From: Bacteroidales bacterium
GTDB taxonomy: Bacteria; Bacteroidota; Bacteroidia; Bacteroidales; ML635J-15
Length of the DNA stretch: 64,000 bases
Reading direction: 5' to 3'
NCBI GenBank assembly: GCA_017651185.1
Contig: JAGCDJ010000019.1
Location: 62,001-126,000 of the forward strand
The number at the start of each line of letters is the position of its first letter. Position 1 is the stretch's first letter. The notes under the pieces were generated by a model that worked only from the letters and a program-made list of their open reading frames with translations, was not told where the DNA came from and searched no databases. The translations under genes were made by a program, and so were the position numbers. Below, one piece after another: positions 35,350 to 42,576 of the stretch.

Positions 35350-38154
35350 ATGCCTAATCAGAATCCAGAACAGACAGCGCGAGATAAGATTGACAATCTG
35401 CTCGAACAGGCAGGTTGGAAAATCCAGTCGAAAAACAAGATAGATTTTTCGGCGGGGATTGGCATTGCCGTGCGTGAGTATCAGACAGAAGTCGGTTCTG
35501 CTGATTATGTCCTGTTTGTAAACAAAAAACCAGTTGGTATAATCGAGGCAAAGCGTGACGAGGAAGGTGTAAACCTTACAGTAGTTGCTGAACAATCAGC
35601 GCGTTATGCCCAAGCCAAACTAAAATATCTGAATAACGAGCCTCTGAATTATGTTTATGAAACAACGGGAACATTGACACACTTTACCGATTATAGCGAT
35701 CCTAAGCCGCGTAGCCGAACGGTCTTTGCTTTCCATAAGCCTGAGACTTTTGCCGAATGGATTCGCAGCGGGCGTAGTTTGAGAAGTCGCTTGCAGGATT
35801 TTCCTGCATTGGACACTACGGGTTTGCGCCCTGCACAGATAAGGGCTGTCGAAAATCTTGAAGAATCTTTCAAGAACAACCGTCCTCGTGCATTGATTCA
35901 GATGGCTACGGGCGCTGGCAAGACTTTTACAGCCATTACATTTATTTACCGATTGCTGAAATTCGCAAAGGCAAAACGCATTTTGTTCCTTGTGGATACC
36001 CGCAATTTGGGAGAACAGGCGGAACAGGAATTTATGAATTTCCGTCCCAACGACGACAACCGCAAGTTTACCGAACTATATAATGTACAGCGACTTTCAT
36101 CTGATTATATTGCCAGCGACAGCCAAGTTTGCATATCGACTATACAGCGGCTCTATTCGATACTGAAAGGTGAGGAGCTTGACGAGTCGGCTGAGAACGA
36201 CAATCCAAACGAATCGACCTGGTTGCAGCAACGGACCAAAGAACAGAAAGCCGTGCCGGTGGAATATACTGAAAACGTTCCAATCGAACAGTTTGATTTT
36301 GTGGTGATTGACGAATGCCACCGTAGCATTTACAACCTCTGGAAACAGGTGCTCGAATATTTTGATGCTTTCCTTATTGGTCTTACTGCAACGCCCGACA
36401 AGCGTACCTTTGGTTTCTTCAACGAGAATGTGGTTAGCGAATACACCTACGAGCAGTCGGTGGTGGATGGTGTGAATGTGCCATACGATGTATATTCCAT
36501 CGAAACTGAAATTTCGAAAAACGGCGGACTTATAAAGGCTGGCTGGTATATTGATTTCCGCGACAAAACCACACGCAAGACACGATGGGAGCAAGTGGAC
36601 GAGGATTTAGAATACAAAAAGGGCGATTTGGACAAATCAGTGGTGAATCCCAGCCAGATACGCACTGTAATCCGTCAGTTCCGCAAGGCGTTGGAGGAAG
36701 AAATTTTTCCAAACCGCTACGATGAAAACGGGCAGTACGAAGTGCCAAAGACTTTGATTTTTGCCAAGACCGACAGCCACGCCGATGATATTATAAAAAT
36801 TGTGCGTCAGGAGTTTGACGAGGGCAACGATTTTTGCAAGAAGGTTACCTATAAAATAGATGAGGACCCCAAGTCGGTGCTCAACCGTTTCCGCAACGAC
36901 TATTATCCGCGCATTGCCGTTACAGTTGATATGATTGCCACAGGTACCGATGTTAAGCCGCTCGAGGTGCTTCTGTTTATGCGCGACGTGCGCAGTGCAA
37001 ACTATTTTGAGCAGATGAAGGGGCGAGGTACGCGTACCATAAACAGCGATTCGTTGCAGTTGGTAAGCCGTACGGCACAGACAAAGACTCACTTTGTAAT
37101 TGTTGATGCTGTGGGAGTTACTAAATCGCAGAAAACCGACAGCCGTCCGCTCGAGCGCAAGCCCACAGTACCTTTGAAAGATTTGCTTGGCGCGGTAACT
37201 ATGGGCGTTGCCGAAGAAGATTTGTTCACTTCGCTTGCCAATCGCCTTATCCGTCTTAATAAGGAGGTTACCGAGAAGGAGCAGGCGCGCATAGTATCTT
37301 TGTCGAAAGGTAAGACGCTGGGGCAGATGAGTGCCGAACTTTTGGCGGCATTCGACCCCGACAAAATAGATGACGAGGTACAACCGCAGTTGAGTAACAT
37401 TCCGCCTGCCGAAATGACACCAGCCATTGAGGAGAAAATTCGCGGTAAGGTGCAGGAGCGTTTGATTGACGTTGCCAGCAGTACATTCAATGGCGAGTTG
37501 AACGAGTATATTGTTTTGGTTCGCAGTCTGCACGACCAGAAGATTGACACCGTGAATATTGATACGGTTATAAGCAGTGGATTCAACAGTTTTACCAAGG
37601 AGAAGGCCGAGGAAACCGTGAAATCGTTTGCCGAATATCTTGAACAGCACAAGGATGAGATTATGGCGTTGAGCATTTACTACAACCAGCCATACAACCG
37701 CCGCAACATTACATTGCAGATGGCGCGCGAACTGCTCGAAAAGTTGAAGCACGACAAGCCAATGCTTGCGCCTAGGTATGTGTGGGATGCATATTGTGCT
37801 ATAGAAAATGTAAAGGCGGCTCAGCCAAAGGCGGAATTGACGGCACTTGTTTCGTTGGTTCGCCATGCAAGTGGTATCGACAAGAAACTGGTTGGCTTCG
37901 ATAGTGTGATAAATGCCAATTTCCAGAGGTGGATATTGCGCCAGAATGCAGGAAACCATACCCGCTTCACGCCCGAGCAGGTAGAGTGGCTGCGAATGAT
38001 AAAGGAACACATTATCAGCAGTTACAACCTCGACCTCGACGACCTTGACTACACGCCTTTCGATGCCCAAGGCGGACGCGGCAAGATGTACCAGCTGTTT
38101 GGGGAGGAGATGATGAAGATAATAGAGGAGTTGAATGAAATTTTGGTGGCATAA
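35350..38154 (+). CDS. hsdR: Type I restriction endonuclease subunit R (HsdR)
   Basis: This 934-aa motor/nuclease subunit has an N-terminal PD-(D/E)XK-type nuclease domain (ADYVLFVNKKPVGIIEAKR), Walker A MATGAGKT (185-192), the DECH box (321-324) and helicase motif VI region EQMKGRGTRT. HsdR moves DNA past the complex and cuts when it stalls. I chose ATG 35350 (MPNQNPEQTARDKID), since the longer frame overlaps the terminator. An alarmone-synthetase-like gene starts 3 nt after its stop. Confidence 0.93.
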   Translation: MPNQNPEQTARDKIDNLLEQAGWKIQSKNKIDFSAGIGIAVREYQTEVGSADYVLFVNKKPVGIIEAKRDEEGVNLTVVAEQSARYAQAKLKYLNNEPLNYVYETTGTLTHFTDYSDPKPRSRTVFAFHKPETFAEWIRSGRSLRSRLQDFPALDTTGLRPAQIRAVENLEESFKNNRPRALIQMATGAGKTFTAITFIYRLLKFAKAKRILFLVDTRNLGEQAEQEFMNFRPNDDNRKFTELYNVQRLSSDYIASDSQVCISTIQRLYSILKGEELDESAENDNPNESTWLQQRTKEQKAVPVEYTENVPIEQFDFVVIDECHRSIYNLWKQVLEYFDAFLIGLTATPDKRTFGFFNENVVSEYTYEQSVVDGVNVPYDVYSIETEISKNGGLIKAGWYIDFRDKTTRKTRWEQVDEDLEYKKGDLDKSVVNPSQIRTVIRQFRKALEEEIFPNRYDENGQYEVPKTLIFAKTDSHADDIIKIVRQEFDEGNDFCKKVTYKIDEDPKSVLNRFRNDYYPRIAVTVDMIATGTDVKPLEVLLFMRDVRSANYFEQMKGRGTRTINSDSLQLVSRTAQTKTHFVIVDAVGVTKSQKTDSRPLERKPTVPLKDLLGAVTMGVAEEDLFTSLANRLIRLNKEVTEKEQARIVSLSKGKTLGQMSAELLAAFDPDKIDDEVQPQLSNIPPAEMTPAIEEKIRGKVQERLIDVASSTFNGELNEYIVLVRSLHDQKIDTVNIDTVISSGFNSFTKEKAEETVKSFAEYLEQHKDEIMALSIYYNQPYNRRNITLQMARELLEKLKHDKPMLAPRYVWDAYCAIENVKAAQPKAELTALVSLVRHASGIDKKLVGFDSVINANFQRWILRQNAGNHTRFTPEQVEWLRMIKEHIISSYNLDLDDLDYTPFDAQGGRGKMYQLFGEEMMKIIEELNEILVA

Positions 38155-38156
38155 AT

Positions 38157-39464
38157 ATGAGTGAACTTTCAAAAAATCAAATTCGCAAACTCGGCAATCG
38201 TATCCGAGAAGCATATGGAGATGGTACAGGTATAGTTTCAGAAGAAGATCTTAAATTGTTACAAGAGTATCGTTTGACTTTTCGTGACACTATTGCTTCT
38301 ATATTTGATATTGTATACAAAGATTGTCAATCTATTAATAAAAAAAGCATAGTAACTTATCGGATCAAACGTATTGAATCTATTATTGGTAAGTTAAAAA
38401 GAATGCCGGATACAGAATTGGATAGATTAATTGACATAGCAGGATGCAGATGTATTCTTTCTAATAATGAGCAGGTATATCGTTTATTGAATAAATTGAG
38501 AGAAAATACACAAATATACATCAAAAAAGAAATAGATTATATTGAAAACCCCCAAGCAGAAGGCTATAAATCAATACATTTATTTGTCGGTTTACAAAAT
38601 GGCGATGGTAAATTAGTTGAAGTTCAGTTACGGAATCAGGAACAACATAATTGGGCAACATTAGTTGAAATAACAGATTTTGTTTTTGAAACCAAGTTAA
38701 AAGAGTATAAAGAGCCATCCGACTTATTAGAATTTCATCGCTTGTTATCTGTTCCTGAACAAAACTTAACACAGAAAGAAAAGAAAAAAATATTTAATAC
38801 GATAAAAGATAGAAACTATATAAACAGAATCAATGAGGTTTTTGTGCGTAATTACATTGATGTAAGAAAGCAATGGATGCAAATACAATCATATTCAAAG
38901 AATTCTTTTTACCTAATAGAAGCAAAACGAAAAGAGAGACCTCAAATAGATTCATATAATTCATTTATTGAAGCAGAAGAGGCCTATTTTGAACGTTTTC
39001 GACAAAATAGCAATTCAAATATTGTTTTGACAAATATACCGCATGCCACATACGAACAAATAAGTGTAGCATATTCAAATTATATGCTTTCAACACACTC
39101 TTTTTCAAACGATTGCTTAAATAGGTATCAACGCCAAATAAAAGAAACATTAGTGCATAAAAATTATATAAAATATGCAAGATATTATTTCCAATATTGT
39201 AGCACCTTGGTGTGTTCAATAAATTTATTAATGGCAGAAATCGATACATATAATAGATATCTAACGAAAGAAAACCATCATAAAGTTAAGGTTAGGGAAT
39301 GGATGAAAGATATTAAAAGCAAAATGGAAAAAATTGTAAAAAAAAGCGATGAACTAAAAAAAATATATAAGAAAACATTAGACAGAAGCACTTTGTTCTA
39401 TGTATATTGTAAAATGATCACTGATATAATAAGCAAAAGATGTTTTAAACAAATAAAGAAATGA
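38157..39464 (+). CDS. RelA/SpoT-type nucleotide synthetase domain protein inside the type I R-M operon
   Basis: This 435-aa protein has a RelA/SpoT synthetase domain (about 40-175): RIKRIESIIGKLKR, DIAGCR (Asp93, a metal-site position), GYKSIH (136-141) and VEVQLR with Glu155. It lacks the HD hydrolase and TGS/ACT regions of long Rel proteins. The C-terminal ~250 residues are AT-rich in DNA, mostly helical, and unrecognised. It lies 2 nt after hsdR and overlaps hsdS by 4 nt (ATGA). Alarmone or nucleotide-pyrophosphate synthesis, possibly toxin-like, is an inference. Confidence 0.8.
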   Translation: MSELSKNQIRKLGNRIREAYGDGTGIVSEEDLKLLQEYRLTFRDTIASIFDIVYKDCQSINKKSIVTYRIKRIESIIGKLKRMPDTELDRLIDIAGCRCILSNNEQVYRLLNKLRENTQIYIKKEIDYIENPQAEGYKSIHLFVGLQNGDGKLVEVQLRNQEQHNWATLVEITDFVFETKLKEYKEPSDLLEFHRLLSVPEQNLTQKEKKKIFNTIKDRNYINRINEVFVRNYIDVRKQWMQIQSYSKNSFYLIEAKRKERPQIDSYNSFIEAEEAYFERFRQNSNSNIVLTNIPHATYEQISVAYSNYMLSTHSFSNDCLNRYQRQIKETLVHKNYIKYARYYFQYCSTLVCSINLLMAEIDTYNRYLTKENHHKVKVREWMKDIKSKMEKIVKKSDELKKIYKKTLDRSTLFYVYCKMITDIISKRCFKQIKK

Positions 39465-40645
39465 CCACCTACCCAACATACAAACTCGGCGAAATACTAT
39501 CATACGAACAGCCAACAAATTACATTGTTGAATCAACTGAATACAATGATTCTTATCCCATACCAGTTCTAACTGCGGGAAAATCATTTATTTTGGGATA
39601 TACAAATGAGACGAGTGGCGTATATGATAAATTACCAGTTATAATCTTTGATGATTTTACTACCGCGTCAAAGTTTGTTGATTTCAAGTTTAAGGTAAAA
39701 TCTTCTGCAATGAAGATTTTGTCTTGCAATGAAGAAATTGCAGATATAAAGTATATGTATTATTTGATGCAAATAACACATATACAAAGCGATACACACA
39801 AACGGTATTGGATTTCAGATTATTCTAAAATTCCAGTAAATCTTCCCCCTCTTCCCACCCAGCACGCCATCGTCTCTTGCATAGAAACCCTTTTTGCCAA
39901 ACTCGACAAGGCCGTGCAGCACCTGCGCACCGCACAGCAGCAGATTAAAACTTACAGGCAGGCCGTGCTTAACCATTGGCTGAATAATGATGAGGGGAAA
40001 TGGAAAAAAAAGACAGCGGAAGAATGCGTTGTAGATGAAAATTATTCATTGGCAATTGGTCCTTTCGGTAGTGACTTGAAAGTTGAGGATTATACAGAAT
40101 CTGGAGTGAAACTTGTTTTTGTTAGAGACATTACAAGTGGATTTGAGGATAAAAAAAATAAATATGTTTCTGAATTTAAGGCAGATCAATTGAAGGCGCA
40201 CAATGTTTTTAAAGGTGATTTATTAATTACTAAAATGGGAGACCCTCCAGGACAAACGGGGATATTCCCATTTGATAGGGGCGTTATTACTTCAGATGTA
40301 TTAAGAATGAAAACAAATGATAATATTTTGAATAAATACTATGCGATGTATTACATTCTATCTTCGGAGGGAGGAAAGCAAATAAAAGAAATGACGCAAG
40401 GTGTCGCTCAAAAAAAGATAAGTTTAGGACGATTCAAAAAATTTATTTTTCCTATACCAAGCATATCCGAGCAGCAGCGCATAGTTGCGGAGATAGAGAG
40501 CCGTCTGTCACAGGCGGAGGCCGTTGAGGCAAGCATAGAGAAGGCACTGCAGCAGTCGGAGGCTTTGCGGCAAAGCATACTCAAGAAGGCATTTGGCGGG
40601 GAATTGGTTGTCTCAACAGGTTCAACGACCGCAAATTGTATCTGA
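39461..40645 (+). CDS. hsdS: Type I restriction specificity subunit S (HsdS)
   Basis: This 394-aa protein has the two-TRD layout of HsdS: TRD1 (about 1-125) followed by a conserved helical spacer (LPPLPTQHAIVSCIETLFAK ... QQQIKTYRQAVL), then TRD2 (about 185-325; AIGPFGSDLKVEDYTESGVK) and a second spacer (ISEQQRIVAEIESRLSQAEA, SILKKAFGGELV). Together these direct HsdM and HsdR to a bipartite DNA site. It overlaps the synthetase-like gene by 4 nt. No second hsdS cassette or invertase is in the window. Confidence 0.92.
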   Translation: MTTYPTYKLGEILSYEQPTNYIVESTEYNDSYPIPVLTAGKSFILGYTNETSGVYDKLPVIIFDDFTTASKFVDFKFKVKSSAMKILSCNEEIADIKYMYYLMQITHIQSDTHKRYWISDYSKIPVNLPPLPTQHAIVSCIETLFAKLDKAVQHLRTAQQQIKTYRQAVLNHWLNNDEGKWKKKTAEECVVDENYSLAIGPFGSDLKVEDYTESGVKLVFVRDITSGFEDKKNKYVSEFKADQLKAHNVFKGDLLITKMGDPPGQTGIFPFDRGVITSDVLRMKTNDNILNKYYAMYYILSSEGGKQIKEMTQGVAQKKISLGRFKKFIFPIPSISEQQRIVAEIESRLSQAEAVEASIEKALQQSEALRQSILKKAFGGELVVSTGSTTANCI

Positions 40646-40667
40646 ATCTATCGAAGTCACCCATACG

Positions 40668-40709
40668 ATAATGACGAAATTTGTTGATTTTTGTAGTTTT
40701 CGTCATTAT
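40668..40709. repeat. 12-bp inverted repeat after hsdS (ATAATGACGAAA / TTTCGTCATTAT)
   Basis: Perfect arms at 40668-40679 and 40698-40709 enclose an 18-nt loop. A third copy of TTTCGTCATTA lies at 40790-40800. It may terminate hsdS transcription or mark a deletion end. Confidence 0.55.
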
Positions 40710-40713
40710 TGTG

Positions 40714-40721
40714 TATATTTG
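40714..40721 (+). promoter_or_regulatory. -7 element (TATATTTG) of the relic ATPase gene
   Basis: TATATTTGCAATC lies 20 bases before the ATG at 40741 of the gene remnant. Confidence 0.5.
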
Positions 40722-40740
40722 CAATCACAATTTTTATTGT

Positions 40741-40914
40741 ATGATAAAAAGGAATACATATTTGGAGCTCTGCGAATGAATATGGGAAATTTCGTCATTA
40801 AAGTGTATTCGTGATGCTAATCCAAAGTATCTGCTTTCATTGGATTTCGATGGAAGCGTAGTTGATGGTTTACAGAAAATCAATGTGATAGACTGGTTGT
40901 TACAAACAAAATAA
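40741..40914 (+). pseudogene. Relic of a DUF4143-type AAA ATPase gene (N- and C-terminal ends only)
   Basis: ATG 40741 opens MIKRNTYLELCE, like the start of the Bacteroidales AAA ATPases with a DUF4143 C-terminal domain, but stops after 12 codons. From 40813 another frame reads DANPKYLLSLDFDGSVVDGL then QKINVIDWLLQTK and a stop at 40912-40914, which matches the usual last ~35 residues of that family. The ~350 codons between are missing. A canonical -7 box still precedes it. The identification is by eye. Confidence 0.6.
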
Positions 40915-40933
40915 TAAGTTTTGTTTTGAAACG

Positions 40934-41105
40934 GTTTATAAGTTATTTGGCTTATAAATACAGTTTATAAGTTATATAGCTTATAATTTGTTTGTCGGTG
41001 ATATCAGCCACAGATTGTGTTTATAGGTAATTCAACCGATAATATGTGTTTATCGGTAATTCAGCCGATAAATCATGTTTATTGGTTATTTAACCGATAA
41101 ATTTT
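40934..41105. repeat. Array of six ~29-bp units, each a TTTATcGG/CCGATAAA-type palindrome
   Basis: Units start at 40934, 40963, 40990, 41019, 41048 and 41077 (spacing 29, 27, 29, 29, 29). Units 1-2 have arms TTTATAAG / CTTATAA; unit 5 has TTTATCGG / CCGATAAA; unit 6 has TTTATTGG / CCGATAAA (a G-T pair). Arm changes compensate each other while the centres (TAATTCA, TTATTTG) vary. The array ends 33 bp before the -7 box of the SatD-like gene. It may be a multi-site operator or a set of RNA hairpins. Confidence 0.85.
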
Positions 41106-41137
41106 ATTAAAAAACTGTTTTGTATCTAAAAAAATAG

Positions 41138-41145
41138 TATCTTTG
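41138..41145 (+). promoter_or_regulatory. -7 promoter element (TATCTTTG) of the SatD-DUF3307-hsdM unit
   Basis: TATCTTTGCAAA lies 15 bases before ATG 41161, with a TTG at 41120-41122. Confidence 0.65.
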
Positions 41146-41160
41146 CAAAAAAATAAATAC

Positions 41161-41853
41161 ATGAACAAAGCTACAATTTCAGCAGATATAGTGTCTTCTA
41201 CAGAACTGACACCGTGTGTGTTAAGTCAATTGCAGGGAGAGATAAAAACCTTTGTCAAGCATTTGGGTGATACGTACAAAGGCAGTTGGGGGCGGTTAAG
41301 CAAAGGCGACAGCGTGGAGATTTATATTGACAGACCACAGGACTCGTTGCGGATAGCCTTGCTTTTAAAAACGTTGATAAAAAAGTTCAAGGTCGATACG
41401 GAGTGTGCAGGCCAGGACGCGGATAGGAAGCGTTTGGAAATGTTCAAAACCTACGGCGTTAGAATCGCCATTGCCGTAGGAGAAATGCGTGTTGCCAACA
41501 AGCGTACCAACATGCTGGACGGAGAGGCCATTTATGCTTCCGGAAGGGCTATCGAACGCCAGAGCACTTCGAACAAATCGAAAATAGTGATAAAAAACAC
41601 TTTGTTTTTCGAATCTTCGGAAGCAAAATTGGCGCAGCAAATCAATGTATATCTGGGACTCCTGGATGTGCTGTTTAAACGAGCCACGGAACGACAATGT
41701 GAAGTTGTATATTATCGTTTGCTGGGTAAATCTGAAAATGAAATATCAGAGCTATTATCCATTGGACAATCAGTGGTAAATCAGCATTCTACAACATTTG
41801 GCTGGAATGCTGTAGAGCAGTTGCTGAAGTACTACGAACAAATAAACTTTTAG
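41161..41853 (+). CDS. SatD-like protein: class III cyclase-like core plus C-terminal HTH
   Basis: This 230-aa soluble protein resembles the SatD family. The core follows the order of class III nucleotidyl cyclases: ISADIVSST with Asp9, KGDSVEIYI with Asp50 (41 residues apart, near the spacing of the two metal-binding Asp in true cyclases), VRIAIAVGEM (100-109), and DGEAIYASGRAIE with Arg129. The transition-state Asn expected at Arg-4 is Tyr125, so activity is doubtful. The C-terminus (about 180-230; GKSENEISELLSIGQSVVNQ) reads as a sigma-region-4-like HTH. I chose ATG 41161, since upstream frame lies in the promoter. Confidence 0.65.
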   Translation: MNKATISADIVSSTELTPCVLSQLQGEIKTFVKHLGDTYKGSWGRLSKGDSVEIYIDRPQDSLRIALLLKTLIKKFKVDTECAGQDADRKRLEMFKTYGVRIAIAVGEMRVANKRTNMLDGEAIYASGRAIERQSTSNKSKIVIKNTLFFESSEAKLAQQINVYLGLLDVLFKRATERQCEVVYYRLLGKSENEISELLSIGQSVVNQHSTTFGWNAVEQLLKYYEQINF

Positions 41854-41855
41854 TT

Positions 41856-42560
41856 ATGATACGGTTTTTACTATTACAAATAATTGCTCATACAATCAGT
41901 GATTTCTATTTACAGACAGATAAATCGTGCGCCGACAAAGAAAACAGAGGTTTTAAGTCTCCGAAACTTTATATACATATTCTGATAACCTTTGTTTGCG
42001 CTTGGCTGTTCTCGTTTTCATTCAGTTTTTGGTGGGTGGCATTAATCATAGCGGTTTCCCATTTGCTTGTCGATGCCATGAAATGTTATGCTTCCAAGTG
42101 TAAGGGCATTTTCTTTATAGACCAGTTGATACATTTGATGGTGATTGTGGCTGTTTGCTATCTGTGGAAAAGCAACTTGCCTGATTGTGTGAGCGGTGTA
42201 GAAGAAAAATATATAGCTATGTTGTTGGGCTTTCTGGTATGTTTAAAACCCTCAAACATAATAATCAAAGAAATTATCAAGGTTGCAAACATTAAGGTTA
42301 GCAAAGGAAGTGACGATAATAATACAGAAGACTTGCCCAATGCCGGAAAACTGATAGGTATTGTGGAACGGCTTTTTTCGTTGGTGTTTGTGCTATTGGG
42401 ACAATATGAAGCCGTTGGATTTATCATAGCCGCAAAATCACTTTTGCGTTTTGCCGAAGGCGACAAGGCGAAATCGGAATATGTATTGATAGGCACATTG
42501 TTGAGTTTTTCAATAGCAATATTTGTCGGTGTCGCTATTAAATTGTATTATGGATTGTAA
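41856..42560 (+). CDS. DUF3307 integral membrane protein
   Basis: This 234-aa protein has about six transmembrane segments. It starts with the DUF3307 hallmark IAHTISDFYLQTD and keeps the downstream AVSHLLVDAMK and FFIDQLIHL histidine/aspartate positions along the membrane face. DUF3307 genes commonly accompany SatD-type genes; biochemical function is unknown. It starts 2 nt after the SatD-like stop and ends 16 nt before the preferred hsdM start. Confidence 0.75.
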   Translation: MIRFLLLQIIAHTISDFYLQTDKSCADKENRGFKSPKLYIHILITFVCAWLFSFSFSFWWVALIIAVSHLLVDAMKCYASKCKGIFFIDQLIHLMVIVAVCYLWKSNLPDCVSGVEEKYIAMLLGFLVCLKPSNIIIKEIIKVANIKVSKGSDDNNTEDLPNAGKLIGIVERLFSLVFVLLGQYEAVGFIIAAKSLLRFAEGDKAKSEYVLIGTLLSFSIAIFVGVAIKLYYGL

Positions 42561-42576
42561 AGACAGACAAGAATTT

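Noticed and set aside
36637..38214. 525-codon ORF opposite hsdR
   Set aside because: It is a shadow frame made by codon bias; the plus strand has complete HsdR motifs.
40934..41105. The 29-bp repeat array as a CRISPR array
   Set aside because: There are no unique spacers; the whole 29-bp unit repeats with a palindrome, and no cas genes are near.
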